64,000 nucleotides of DNA from contig JBKQHO010000036.1 in the NCBI GenBank assembly GCA_052267165.1, positions 1-64,000 on the forward strand, in the 5' to 3' direction. Of the stretch, positions 30,241 to 38,469 are shown in pieces. The stretch is from CAWICD01 sp052267165 (GTDB lineage: Bacteria; Vulcanimicrobiota; Vulcanimicrobiia; Vulcanimicrobiales; Vulcanimicrobiaceae). The notes under the pieces were generated by a model. The model saw nothing but the letters and a program-made list of their open reading frames with translations. It ran no database searches and had not been told where the DNA came from. Each line of letters opens with the position of its first letter. Position 1 is the stretch's first letter. The position numbers and the translations under genes were made by a program.

Positions 30241-30254
30241 GCGCGCGCTCGTCT

Positions 30255-30644
30255 TTACTTCTTGGGCGCGGTGGTCGCCTTCTTCTTGGCGCCGACCGTC
30301 TTCTTGGGCCCCTTACGGGTGCGCGCATTCGTCTTGGTGCGCTGGCCGCGAACGGGCAGCCCGCGGCGGTGGCGCAGCCCACGATAGCAGCCGATGTCGG
30401 TCAGCCGCTTGATATGGCCCGCTACCTCGCGGCGCAGGTCGCCTTCGACCTTGACCGCCCCGTCGATCGCGTCGCGAAGCTTCTTCTCGTCCTCTTCGGA
30501 GAGGTTCTTGACCCGGACGTTCGGGTCGACGCCCGTCTGTGCCAAGATCTTCTGCGCGGTCGACAGGCCGATCCCGTAGATATACGTCAGCGCGATCTCG
30601 ATCCGCTTCTCGCGCGGGAGATCGATACCGGAAATACGTGCCAT
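30255..30644 (-). CDS. rpsM: 30S ribosomal protein S13
   Basis: The 129-residue S13 contacts the 50S subunit through bridge B1 and tRNA in the P site. It has IDLPREKRIEIALTYIYGIG at the N-terminus, then DIGCYRGLRHRRGLPVRGQR and TNARTRKGPKKT. A Lys/Ala-rich tail (GAKKKATTAPKK) extends it. The ATG overlaps the rpmJ stop. It is the last gene of the S10-spc block before the inserted cassette. Confidence 0.97.
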   Translation of the reverse strand: MARISGIDLPREKRIEIALTYIYGIGLSTAQKILAQTGVDPNVRVKNLSEEDEKKLRDAIDGAVKVEGDLRREVAGHIKRLTDIGCYRGLRHRRGLPVRGQRTKTNARTRKGPKKTVGAKKKATTAPKK

Positions 30645-30760
30645 CAGCCCTGCACCTGTTTATGCTTGGGGTTGGACTCGCAGATCACGCGGACTTTCCC
30701 TTCGCGGCGGATGATGATGCACTTCTCGCAAATGCGCTTGACGGACGGGCGAACTTTCAT
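30644..30760 (-). CDS. rpmJ: 50S ribosomal protein L36
   Basis: This gene encodes 38 residues from the ATG at 30760. The protein begins MKVRPSVKRICEKC and carries the zinc ribbon Cys11, Cys14, Cys27 and His33 (zinc-binding C+ type). It lies between infA, three bases away, and rpsM, which it overlaps by one base. Confidence 0.96.
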   Translation of the reverse strand: MKVRPSVKRICEKCIIIRREGKVRVICESNPKHKQVQG

Positions 30761-30763
30761 GGC

Positions 30764-31054
30764 TTACTTATACCTGTAGGTGATGCGGCCGTGGGTGAGG
30801 TCGTAGGGCGAGAGCTCGACGAGGACGCGGTCGCCGGGCAGAATCCGGATGAAATTCATGCGGATCTTTCCGCTAACGTGAGCGAGGACGCGGTGCCCGT
30901 TGGCGAGTTCCACTCGGAACATGGCGTTGGGCAGGGGCTCGACGATCGTGCCCTCGACTTCGATCGCCTCTTCTTTCGGGGTCTCGTTCCGGACGCCCCG
31001 GTCGTTGGATTTCTGCCGGCGCTCGGGCCGCGGGCCACCGCGACGCCGAGCCAT
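30764..31054 (-). CDS. infA: Translation initiation factor IF-1 with N-terminal extension
   Basis: IF-1 occupies the ribosomal A site during initiation. The OB-fold core (about residues 27-96: EEAIEVEGTIVEPLPNAMFR, HVSGKIRMNFIRILPGDRV, GRITYRYK) is standard. About 24 extra residues precede it, beginning ARRRGGPRPERRQ and very basic. Most IF-1 proteins have 70-73 residues, this one 96. The core begins PKEEAIEVEG and has no good alternative start there, so the extension appears real. Confidence 0.95.
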   Translation of the reverse strand: MARRRGGPRPERRQKSNDRGVRNETPKEEAIEVEGTIVEPLPNAMFRVELANGHRVLAHVSGKIRMNFIRILPGDRVLVELSPYDLTHGRITYRYK

Positions 31055-31087
31055 TACTTTGCAATTTCCATTACGTCGCGATGTCCA

Positions 31088-31891
31088 TTACGCCGCAATC
31101 TCTTCCTTCGGACGGAATCGAGCCACATCGTCGTGCTCGAGGACGTCGCGAAGCGTCAAGATTCGCGGGCCGTCTTCCGTCAGCGCGACCGTGTGCTCGA
31201 AATGCGCCGCAAGTTTACCATCTGCCGTCACGACTGTCCAGCCGTCCCCGAGGGTTTCGACCTCCCAGGTCCCCTCGGTGATCATCGGCTCGATCGCCAG
31301 GACCAGCCCGGGGCGAAGGACGATGCCCTTGCCAGGTTCGCCCCAGTTTGGGACCTGGGGTTCCTCGTGCATCTTCTGACCGACCCCATGCCCGACCAAG
31401 GCCCGGACGACCCCGTACCCGTTCCCCTCGGCGTGCGCTTGGACAGCGTGGCCGATATCGGAGAGCCGGTTTCCCTTCTGCATCTGCGCGATGCCCAGCA
31501 TCAGGGACTCCTGGGTCACCCGCATGAGCCGTGCGGCTTCTTCGGAGACCGTTCCGATCCCGAACGTGACCGCCGAGTCCGAGACGTAATTTTCGAACGT
31601 GGTGCCGATGTCGATCGAGAGGATGTCGCCGTCCTTGAGCGTGGCGTCGCCGGGGATGCCGTGGACGACGACCTCGTTGACCGAGGCGCAGATCGAGGCC
31701 GGATAGCCGTGGTAGCCTTTGAAGGTCGGAATGCCGCCGCGCTCGCGGATGCCCTTCTCGGCAATGCGGTCGAGCTCGCGCAAGGTCATGCCGGCTTTCG
31801 CCGTCTTGATCAGCACCGAGAGCACGGCCGCGGTGATCTTCCCGCTGCGCCGCATGATCTCGATTTCGCGAGCCGACTTGATGGCGATCAT
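31088..31891 (-). CDS. map: Methionine aminopeptidase, type I
   Basis: The enzyme removes initiator methionine from nascent proteins. From the ATG at 31891 it has 267 residues. The metal ligands are visible: Asp pair in SIDIGTTFENYVSDSAVTF, His in LVGHGVGQKMHEEP, Glu in AIEPMITEG and Glu in FEHTVAL. The ATG overlaps the adk stop (ATGA). The long upstream extension of the frame lies inside adk and was rejected. Confidence 0.96.
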   Translation of the reverse strand: MIAIKSAREIEIMRRSGKITAAVLSVLIKTAKAGMTLRELDRIAEKGIRERGGIPTFKGYHGYPASICASVNEVVVHGIPGDATLKDGDILSIDIGTTFENYVSDSAVTFGIGTVSEEAARLMRVTQESLMLGIAQMQKGNRLSDIGHAVQAHAEGNGYGVVRALVGHGVGQKMHEEPQVPNWGEPGKGIVLRPGLVLAIEPMITEGTWEVETLGDGWTVVTADGKLAAHFEHTVALTEDGPRILTLRDVLEHDDVARFRPKEEIAA

Positions 31892-32553
31892 CCGACCGGC
31901 GAACCCTCGGCGCCCGCGAGCGCGCTCAGCACTTCGTGGGTGACCTGGTCGATCGGCGCCAGCCCGTCGATCCGCACCAGCAGACCGGCTTTCTCGTAGT
32001 AGCCGATCAGCGGCGCGGTCTGCGCCTCGTAGGTCGTCAAGCGCTTGGAGACGACCTCGGCCGTATCGTCGGGCCGCTGCACCAGCGCGCCGCCGTCCTC
32101 GTCGTCGATTCCGGCTTCGAGCGGCGGGTTGAACTCCATGTGGTAGGTGCGGCCCGAGCGCGGATTGGTCCAACGTCCGGTGAGCCGCCGCAACAGCACG
32201 TCGGAGTCGGCCTCGAAGAGAAGCACCGCGACGAGCGGTTTACCGAGCCGTCGCAGCATCGCGTCGAGCGCTTCGGCTTGCGGAACCGTGCGCGGGAAGC
32301 CGTCGAGGATGAAGGCGTCGGTCGTCGCCAGCTCCCCTTCCATCATTGCGATGATCAGGTCGTCGGGAACGAGGCCGCCGGACTCCATGAACGACTTCGC
32401 CTTGCGCCCGAGTTCGGTTCCCTCGGCGACGTTCTTGCGCAGCAAGTCGCCCGTCGAGATCTGGCGCGCCGCGAAGCGCTCCTCGAGAATCTTGGCCTGC
32501 GTGCCCTTGCCGGCGCCCGGCGGGCCGAGGAAGACTACTCGCATGCTGTTCAT
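31888..32553 (-). CDS. adk: Adenylate kinase
   Basis: The 221-residue enzyme interconverts ATP, AMP and ADP. It has the P-loop VFLGPPGAGKGTQ, STGDLLRK, the AMP site FILDGFPRT, and a LID region with SGRTYHMEFNPP. The LID lacks the four-Cys zinc site, so it is the non-zinc type. The ATG at 32553 overlaps secY by four bases. The order secY-adk-map-infA is conserved widely. Confidence 0.96.
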   Translation of the reverse strand: MNSMRVVFLGPPGAGKGTQAKILEERFAARQISTGDLLRKNVAEGTELGRKAKSFMESGGLVPDDLIIAMMEGELATTDAFILDGFPRTVPQAEALDAMLRRLGKPLVAVLLFEADSDVLLRRLTGRWTNPRSGRTYHMEFNPPLEAGIDDEDGGALVQRPDDTAEVVSKRLTTYEAQTAPLIGYYEKAGLLVRIDGLAPIDQVTHEVLSALAGAEGSPVG

Positions 32554-33878
32554 CCCTTGATAAAGCCCTTATAGTCGCGCATCGCCAAGCGGGCTTCGAT
32601 CTGCGTCATCGTATCGAGCGCGACGCCGACGACGATGAGGAGCGAGGTCGAGCCGAGATAGAACGTGGTGACGCCGAGGCCGCGCTGCAGGGTCGAAGGC
32701 AAGATCGCGAGCAGGCCGAGGTAAAGCGCCGCGACCGTCGTGATCCGCAACAGGATCCGGCGGATATACTCTTCGGTCGGCTGGCCCGGACGGATACCGG
32801 GAATGAACGAGCCGCTCTTCTTGAGGTTGTCGGCGATGTCTTTGACGTTGACGACGACGGAGCTGTAGAAGAACGTGAAGATCACGACCAGCAAGAAGTA
32901 CGCGAGGTTGTACAAGAACGTGTTGGGACTGAAATAGGTCTGCAAAAAGAGCGAGACCGCGGTCGAGTTCGAGGGAATGTCGAGCGGGCCGGCGTGCCAA
33001 TAGGCCGGGCTCGTGCCCGAGTGCTGGAACCACGAGAGCGCCTGCTGCGGCAGCAGCAGGATCGAGATCGCGAAGATGATCGAGATGACGCCGGCGTTGT
33101 TGAGCCGCAGCGGAATGTACGAGGAGCGCCCGGCGAACATCTTGCGGCCGACGACCCGGCGCGCTTGCTGCACGGGGATGCGCCGCTGGCCCTGATACAT
33201 GAAGACGATCGAGACGATCGTGACCAGCGCGATCGCGATGAAGAGGAACAGGTTGAAGACGTTGAGGCCGCCCGTTTGGCCGACCTGGACCGTCTGCGCG
33301 ACGTAGGTCGGGTAGCGCAGCACGATGCCGATGAAGATGATCAGCGAGACGCCGTTGCCGATGCCCTTGTCGGTGATCTGCTCGCCGAGCCACATCAGGA
33401 AGAGCGTTCCGGAGACGAACGCGATCACGGCGTAGACCACGAACTGCCACGAGCTGTCGTAGAAGACGCCGGCCCGGCTCATGTTGACCGACATGGTCGT
33501 CGCTTGGACGATGGCGAGCACGATCGTCAGCCAGCGGGTGTACTGGCTGATCTTCTTGCGGCCTTCCTCGCCGCCTTTCTTCGCCATCTCCTCGAGTTGC
33601 GGCAGCACGACCGTCATCAGCTGCATGATGATCGAGGCGTTGATGTAGGGCGTGATGCCCATCGCGATGATCGAGAGCCGCTGCAGTGCGCCGCCCGAGA
33701 GGAAGCCCAAGAAGTTGTAGAACGTGCCGCCGCGCAGCAGATCCTGCCAGTGCTTCTCGTCGACCTCCGGCAGCTGCACGTGGATCATGAAGACGAAAAG
33801 CGCAAACGCGCCGAGCACGAACGCGACGCGTTTGCGAATGTCCGGGACGAGGAGCGCCGCTCGCAGGTTGTTTAGCAA
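32550..33878 (-). CDS. secY: Preprotein translocase subunit SecY
   Basis: SecY forms the protein-conducting channel. The 442-residue protein has ten transmembrane segments, the plug region after TM1, the TM2 motif GALQRLSIIAMGITPYINAS, the cytoplasmic SecA/ribosome loop GQRRIPVQQARRVVGRKMF and IRPGQPTEEYIRRILLRIT. It follows rplO by three bases, as in most bacteria. Confidence 0.97.
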   Translation of the reverse strand: MLNNLRAALLVPDIRKRVAFVLGAFALFVFMIHVQLPEVDEKHWQDLLRGGTFYNFLGFLSGGALQRLSIIAMGITPYINASIIMQLMTVVLPQLEEMAKKGGEEGRKKISQYTRWLTIVLAIVQATTMSVNMSRAGVFYDSSWQFVVYAVIAFVSGTLFLMWLGEQITDKGIGNGVSLIIFIGIVLRYPTYVAQTVQVGQTGGLNVFNLFLFIAIALVTIVSIVFMYQGQRRIPVQQARRVVGRKMFAGRSSYIPLRLNNAGVISIIFAISILLLPQQALSWFQHSGTSPAYWHAGPLDIPSNSTAVSLFLQTYFSPNTFLYNLAYFLLVVIFTFFYSSVVVNVKDIADNLKKSGSFIPGIRPGQPTEEYIRRILLRITTVAALYLGLLAILPSTLQRGLGVTTFYLGSTSLLIVVGVALDTMTQIEARLAMRDYKGFIKG

Positions 33879-33881
33879 GCG

Positions 33882-34481
33882 TCAGGCTTCCGCAGGTTGT
33901 TCTTCGCCCAGGTTGGCACCGGCCGCCAGCAGCGCTTCGCGCGCGCTCGCCGAGAACAGCACGTCGCGGAAGACCAAGCCTTTGGGCAGGGTCTTGCCGG
34001 ACTTGTTTCCGCCCAGCACCTTGATGCCGTCGCCGGTCTTACCGATGACGCGCTTGGCCACCAGGTTCTCGGGCGTCACCTCCAGCGACGGATCCCATTC
34101 GGCCAGCGCACCGACGTTGACGACCGCGTAGGTCGAACCGAAGTGGCCGGTGTCGCGGCCCTTCTGCGAGTAGCCGCGCTTGTGCGGCAGGCGCCGCGCC
34201 CACGGGGTCTGGCCGCCTTCGAAGGCGGGCCCTTTGCCGCCGCCCGAACGAACCGTCTGTCCTTTGCCGCCCTCGCCGCCGGTCTTGACCATGCCCGAGC
34301 CGTGGCCACGCCCGATCCGAACGCGCTTGGGGCGCGCACCCTCGTTCTCGCGCAGCGTCGCCAGCGTCAGGCCCGGCGTCGCAGCCGGCAATCCGCCGCC
34401 GCGCGCGATCATGGGCACCTTGGCTTTCGCAGGTGTGCTCTTGGGCGCCGCCTTCTTGCGGGTCGCTTTGGTCTGTGCCAT
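33882..34481 (-). CDS. rplO: 50S ribosomal protein L15 with extended N-terminus
   Basis: The 199-residue L15 has the RGHGSGMVKTGGEGGKGQ loop region and the C-terminal domain RVIGKTGDGIKVLGGNKSGK. About 35 Lys/Ala/Pro-rich residues precede the usual start. L15 is typically about 150 residues, so both ends are extended. No rpmD (L30) lies between it and rpsE, only a 16-base gap. Confidence 0.96.
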   Translation of the reverse strand: MAQTKATRKKAAPKSTPAKAKVPMIARGGGLPAATPGLTLATLRENEGARPKRVRIGRGHGSGMVKTGGEGGKGQTVRSGGGKGPAFEGGQTPWARRLPHKRGYSQKGRDTGHFGSTYAVVNVGALAEWDPSLEVTPENLVAKRVIGKTGDGIKVLGGNKSGKTLPKGLVFRDVLFSASAREALLAAGANLGEEQPAEA

Positions 34482-34497
34482 CTGCCGTTATCCTACT

Positions 34498-35016
34498 CTA
34501 TCGGGCGAAGATCTCGGCGACGGTCTTGTCGCGGAGCTTCGCCACCTGCTCGGCGGTCTTGAGCGAGCGCAGTCCTTCGTATGTAGCCAGCACGACGTTG
34601 ATCGGATTCGAGCTGCCCAGGGACTTCGTCAGGATGTCGTGGATGCCCGCGAGCTCCAGCACGGCGCGCATCGGTCCGCCGGCGATGACGCCGGTACCCG
34701 GCGCGGCCGGCTTCATGAAGACCTTCCCGGCGCCGACTTGGAACGTGACCTCGTGCGGGATCGTGCGCTCGACCATTGGGACGGTGATGACCGCCTTCTT
34801 GGCCTGCTCGACGCCTTTGCGGATCGCCTCGGGGACTTCGCCCGCCTTGCCGATTGCGAACCCGACCTTGCCCTTGCGGTCGCCCACGACGACCAGCGCG
34901 CTGAAGCTGAAGCGCTTGCCGCCCTTGACGACCTTGGCGACGCGGTTCACGCGCACCACGGTCTCCTCGAAGCCCGAATTGTCGCGGTCGCGCCCGCGCC
35001 CACCACCATAGTTCAT
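34498..35016 (-). CDS. rpsE: 30S ribosomal protein S5
   Basis: S5 helps decoding accuracy and translocation. The 172-residue protein has the N-terminal RNA-binding domain VVRVNRVAKVVKGGKRFSF, VVVGDRKGKVGFAIGKAGEV and the C-terminal GIHDILTKSLGSSNPINVVL. The start ATG at 35016 lies two bases after the rplR stop. It is normal in length. Confidence 0.97.
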   Translation of the reverse strand: MNYGGGRGRDRDNSGFEETVVRVNRVAKVVKGGKRFSFSALVVVGDRKGKVGFAIGKAGEVPEAIRKGVEQAKKAVITVPMVERTIPHEVTFQVGAGKVFMKPAAPGTGVIAGGPMRAVLELAGIHDILTKSLGSSNPINVVLATYEGLRSLKTAEQVAKLRDKTVAEIFAR

Positions 35017-35018
35017 AC

Positions 35019-35381
35019 CTAAAACTCCAAGCCCGCTTGACGTGCGGCATCCGCGAGGGCGGCCACGCGGCCGTGATAGTGCCGCCCGCTCGTGTCGAAC
35101 ACGACGGCATTGATACCCGCGGCTTTGGCCTTCTGACCGATCACTTCGCCGACTTTGCGCGCGGCTTCGATGTTCGTGCGCGAACCCAGCCCTTCGGCGA
35201 GGTCTTTTTGGCGCGTCGAGACGGCGAGCAGCGTGTGCCCCTTCGAATCGTCGATGACCGTCGCGTAGGTATGGTGCAGCGTGCGATGGATCTGCAAGCG
35301 CGGACGCTCCGGCGTGCCGACGACCTTGCGCCGCAGCCGCTTGTGCCGCTTGATCCGCTGCTCGTTCTTCGAGAGTGCCAT
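35019..35381 (-). CDS. rplR: 50S ribosomal protein L18
   Basis: L18 binds 5S rRNA in the central protuberance. The 120-residue sequence has RIKRHKRLRRKVVGTPERPR at the N-terminus, then LAEGLGSRTNIEAARKVGEV and FDTSGRHYHGRVAALADAAR. It immediately follows rplF without a gap. Confidence 0.97.
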   Translation of the reverse strand: MALSKNEQRIKRHKRLRRKVVGTPERPRLQIHRTLHHTYATVIDDSKGHTLLAVSTRQKDLAEGLGSRTNIEAARKVGEVIGQKAKAAGINAVVFDTSGRHYHGRVAALADAARQAGLEF

Positions 35382-35930
35382 TTACTTCTTACCGGCCTTG
35401 CCCGCTTTACCGAGCTTCTTGCGCACGTATTCGCCTTCGTAGCGAATGCCTTTGCCCTTGTAGGGCTCCGGCGGACGCAGGTCGCGGATCTCGGCGGCGA
35501 CTTGCCCGACTTGTTGCTTGTCGATCCCGTCCACGTGGATGCGATTGGTTCCCTCGACCGTGAACGAGATGCCCTTGGGCGCCTCGTAGCTGACGGGGTG
35601 GGAATAGCCGAGCTGGAGGTTGAGACGTTCGCCGGCCTTGTTGACGCGATAGCCGACGCCTTGGATCTCGAGGCTCTTGCGGAAGCCCTTCGAGACGCCC
35701 TGGACCATGTTGGCGACCAGCGTTCGAGTCAGGCCGTGCGCCGAGCGGTGCGGCTTGGAATCGCCCTTGCGTTCGACGATCACCCGGCCCGCGTCGACCG
35801 CGACGGTGACGACCGGGAGCACGTGCTGCTCGAGCTCGCCTTTGGGGCCCTTGACGCGCACGAGCGAGTCCGCCACCTCGACGGTGACGTTGCTCGGGAT
35901 CGCGACGGGCAGCTTACCAATTCTGGACAT
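35382..35930 (-). CDS. rplF: 50S ribosomal protein L6
   Basis: L6 sits at the base of the stalk near the sarcin-ricin loop. The 182-residue protein has two tandem L6 folds, SRIGKLPVAIPSNVTVEV at the start, GVSKGFRKSLEIQGVGYR in the middle and the C-terminal PEPYKGKGIRYEGEYVRKK. Length and order are typical. Confidence 0.97.
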   Translation of the reverse strand: MSRIGKLPVAIPSNVTVEVADSLVRVKGPKGELEQHVLPVVTVAVDAGRVIVERKGDSKPHRSAHGLTRTLVANMVQGVSKGFRKSLEIQGVGYRVNKAGERLNLQLGYSHPVSYEAPKGISFTVEGTNRIHVDGIDKQQVGQVAAEIRDLRPPEPYKGKGIRYEGEYVRKKLGKAGKAGKK

Positions 35931-35936
35931 ATTCGC

Positions 35937-36338
35937 TCACCACACGTAGGCCAGGACTTCGCCGCCGAAGCCCTCGCGTTTGGCCTGCTTGCCCGACATG
36001 ATGCCCTTGCTCGTCGAGACGATGACGAGACCGAGGCCGCCGAGCACGCGCGGAATCTCGCTGCGCGACGAATAGACGCGCAGCCCCGGCCGGCTGATGC
36101 GGCGCAGACCGGTAATGACTTTCTCTTTTTCGGGACCGTACTTGAGCGTGACGCGCAGCGTGCCTTGCGGCCCTTCGGCGACGGACTCGAAGTCGCGAAT
36201 GAAGCCTTCCTCTTTGAGGATCGCGGCGATCGCCTTCTTCATCTTCGAAGCGGGCATATCGACGGTCTGATGGTTGGCCGTGTTCGCGTTGCGAATCCGG
36301 GTCAGCATGTCGGCGATGGGATCGGTGACGACTCCCAT
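35937..36338 (-). CDS. rpsH: 30S ribosomal protein S8
   Basis: S8 organises the central domain of 16S and is the classical translational repressor of the spc operon. The 133-residue sequence has TDPIADMLTRIRNANTANH and a C-terminal domain with SRPGLRVYSS and STSKGIMSGKQAKREGFGGE. A 75-bp gap separates it from rpsN upstream; I see no obvious S8-binding stem there. Confidence 0.97.
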   Translation of the reverse strand: MGVVTDPIADMLTRIRNANTANHQTVDMPASKMKKAIAAILKEEGFIRDFESVAEGPQGTLRVTLKYGPEKEKVITGLRRISRPGLRVYSSRSEIPRVLGGLGLVIVSTSKGIMSGKQAKREGFGGEVLAYVW

Positions 36339-36413
36339 TATGAACGTCCCTCCGGGCCGTCCACAATGGGGCCCCGAGCAGTTTGAAACGCCCCACGATG
36401 AACTGCGTTCATG

Positions 36414-36599
36414 TTACCAGCTCGCCTTCGTGATGCCGGGGACGAAGCCGCGATGCGCGTTCTCCCGGAAGCAGATCCGGCACATGCCGAACTTACGGTA
36501 ATAGCCGCGCGGGCGGCCGCACGCCAGGCACCGGTTGTGCGCGCGCGTGCTGAACTTCGGCGTGCGCTTGGACTTCTCGATCATCGAGGTCTTGGCCAT
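36414..36599 (-). CDS. rpsN: 30S ribosomal protein S14, type Z
   Basis: The 61-residue zinc-binding S14 has Cys24-x2-Cys27 and Cys40-x2-Cys43 around GRPRGYYRKFGM. The short zinc type is typical of Gram-positive and many candidate-phylum bacteria; the longer zinc-free paralogue is not in this window. The ATG directly abuts the rplE stop. Confidence 0.97.
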   Translation of the reverse strand: MAKTSMIEKSKRTPKFSTRAHNRCLACGRPRGYYRKFGMCRICFRENAHRGFVPGITKASW

Positions 36600-37156
36600 T
36601 ACTGCCGCTCCTTTTGCAGCGGAAGTCCCATCTGCGTGAGAAACTCGGTCGCTTCTTCGTCGTTCTTGGCCGTCGTCACGATGACGATGTCCATCCCGCG
36701 CATCTTATCGACTTTGTCGTAGTTGATTTCAGGAAACACGATCTGCTCTTTGAGCCCGAGATTGTAGTTGCCGCGCCCGTCGAACGACTTGCGCGGAAGT
36801 CCGCGGAAATCGCGGATGCGGGGCAGGACGATGTTGAAAAGCTTGTCGAGGAACACGTACATCCGCTCGCCGCGCAGCGTGACCTTGGCGCCGATGTTCA
36901 TACCCTCGCGCAGCTTGAAGGCGGCGATCGACTTCTTGGCCTTGGTGATCACCGCTTTTTGACCGCTGATCGTTTCCAGCTCTTTGACCGCCACATCGAG
37001 GATCTTGGCGTTCTGGATCGCCTCGCCGACGGACATGTTGATGACGACCTTGTGCAGCTTGGGAATCTGGTGGACGTTCTTGTAACCGAACTTCTCGACG
37101 AGCTTGTTGCGGACGTCGCCGTTGTATTTCTCGCGCAGACGCGCCGTTGTGGCCAT
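36599..37156 (-). CDS. rplE: 50S ribosomal protein L5
   Basis: L5 contacts 5S rRNA and the P-site tRNA. The 185-residue protein contains IPKLHKVVINMSVGEAIQNA, SGQKAVITKAKKSIAAFKLR and PRIRDFRGLPRKSFDGRGNY, then MDIVIVTTAKNDEEA. It begins three bases after rplX ends. Confidence 0.97.
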   Translation of the reverse strand: MATTARLREKYNGDVRNKLVEKFGYKNVHQIPKLHKVVINMSVGEAIQNAKILDVAVKELETISGQKAVITKAKKSIAAFKLREGMNIGAKVTLRGERMYVFLDKLFNIVLPRIRDFRGLPRKSFDGRGNYNLGLKEQIVFPEINYDKVDKMRGMDIVIVTTAKNDEEATEFLTQMGLPLQKERQ

Positions 37157-37159
37157 CGC

Positions 37160-37528
37160 CTACCGCCCCTTCACCGACTCGGCCGCCGGCTCGCCGCAAC
37201 GTCCGCAGACGCGCTGCTTGCCTTCGCTTCCGGTCTGATATTTGATGCGCGCCGGCGTGTCGCACTTGGCGCAGACGTACTGCAGCGCGGAGATCGGCAC
37301 CGGCGCCTCTTTTTCGTAGATGCCGGCCGACTTGGCGCCCGCGTAGCCTTGCTTGGTGTGCCGCTTGACGACGTTGAGGCCTTCGACCGTCGCCATCCCC
37401 TCGCGCGGAAAGACGGCCTTGATCGTGCCGCGCTTGCCCTTTTCCTTGCCGCGGCGAAGCATCACGGTATCGCCCTTGATGAGCTTGATCTTCGGACTGC
37501 CCTGCAGTGCGGGCGACGAGTTCGCCAT
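37160..37528 (-). CDS. rplX: 50S ribosomal protein L24 with C-terminal zinc ribbon
   Basis: L24 is an assembly-initiator protein at the 23S 5' end. The KOW core (IKLIKGDTVMLRRGKEKGKR, NVVKRHTKQG) is standard. The C-terminal part has paired CxxC motifs (VCAKC and VCGRC, 18 residues apart), so it should bind zinc. With 122 residues it is longer than E. coli L24 (104). The ATG overlaps the rplN stop by one base. Confidence 0.96.
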   Translation of the reverse strand: MANSSPALQGSPKIKLIKGDTVMLRRGKEKGKRGTIKAVFPREGMATVEGLNVVKRHTKQGYAGAKSAGIYEKEAPVPISALQYVCAKCDTPARIKYQTGSEGKQRVCGRCGEPAAESVKGR

Positions 37529-37905
37529 CAGAGGACCTCCGGGGCCAGCGAAGCGATCTTCAAGAAGCCGCGGTCGCGCAGCTCGCGGCAGACGGGCCCG
37601 AACACGCGCGTGCCGCGCGGGTCGAGATTATCCTTGTCACCCTTGATGATGACGCACGCGTTCTCGTCGAACTTGATGATCGAGCCGTCGGGGCGGCGCA
37701 TCGGGTGCGAGCAGCGCACCACCACGGCTTTGACGACTTGACCCTTCTTGACCGCGGCGCCCGGGATCGCGCTCTTGACCGTGCCGACGATGATGTCGCC
37801 GACGTAGGCGTAGGGATGCCGCGACCCGCCCTGCACGTGGATGCAGAGCAGCTCGCGCGCCCCCGAATTGTCTGCGACCTTGAGTCGCGTCTCTTGCTGA
37901 ATCAT
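37528..37905 (-). CDS. rplN: 50S ribosomal protein L14
   Basis: L14 lies at the subunit interface (bridge B5). The 125-residue product begins MIQQETRLKVADNSGARELL and has GDIIVGTVKSAIPGAAVKKG and ENACVIIKGDKDNLDPRGTR. It is conserved throughout. Confidence 0.97.
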   Translation of the reverse strand: MIQQETRLKVADNSGARELLCIHVQGGSRHPYAYVGDIIVGTVKSAIPGAAVKKGQVVKAVVVRCSHPMRRPDGSIIKFDENACVIIKGDKDNLDPRGTRVFGPVCRELRDRGFLKIASLAPEVL

Positions 37906-37938
37906 AGGCTTCGGCTCACGCTCGAATACGTAGTCATG

Positions 37939-38196
37939 TTATTTCGCGTGCTCGACGATTTCGAGGAGACGCCAGCGCTTGTCGCGCGACAGGGGGCGGC
38001 ATTCCATGATGCGCACCAGGTCGCCGGCCTTGGCTTCGTTTCGCTCGTCGTGCGCCTTGAAGCGAACCGACTTGCGCACGATCTTCTTGTAGGTCGGATG
38101 CGGAACGCGCGTCTCGGTGACGACGACGATCGTCTTGTCCATCTTGTCGCTGCTGACGCGCCCCTGCTTGACGCGACGGCGATTACGGGTCTCCAC
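37939..38196 (-). CDS. rpsQ: 30S ribosomal protein S17
   Basis: The 85-residue OB-fold protein has the family motifs GRVSSDKMDKTIVVVTETRV and KAHDERNEAKAGDLVRIMEC, followed by RPLSRDKRWRLLEIVE. Start ATG at 38196 overlaps the rpmC stop by one base. Confidence 0.96.
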   Translation of the reverse strand: METRNRRRVKQGRVSSDKMDKTIVVVTETRVPHPTYKKIVRKSVRFKAHDERNEAKAGDLVRIMECRPLSRDKRWRLLEIVEHAK

Positions 38197-38417
38197 TAGG
38201 CTGCTCCATGCTTGGCGGCCGCCAGGCGCTTTTCACTGATCACGGTTTGGATTTGGGCGTACTCGCGGCGCACGGCCCGCACGCGGCTGAAGTCGGACAG
38301 ATGGCCGGTACGCAGCTGGAAGCGCAGGTTGAACAGCTCTTCCTTCGTGTCGTGGGCCTTCTGCTCGAGCTCCGTTTCCGTCAAGTCGCGCAATTTCGAA
38401 AGCTCGTCCTTCTTCAT
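38196..38417 (-). CDS. rpmC: 50S ribosomal protein L29
   Basis: The two-helix L29 sits at the exit tunnel, where SRP and trigger factor dock. From the ATG at 38417 it has 73 residues: MKKDELSKLRDLTETEL, then LFNLRFQLRTGHLSDFSRVR. An earlier in-frame ATG at 38432 would add five residues but does not match the family N-terminus. Confidence 0.95.
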   Translation of the reverse strand: MKKDELSKLRDLTETELEQKAHDTKEELFNLRFQLRTGHLSDFSRVRAVRREYAQIQTVISEKRLAAAKHGAA

Positions 38418-38469
38418 CGAATAGCACCCCACTTCGCGCGCGGGCCCCCTGGCATGATGCCAGTCAGCA

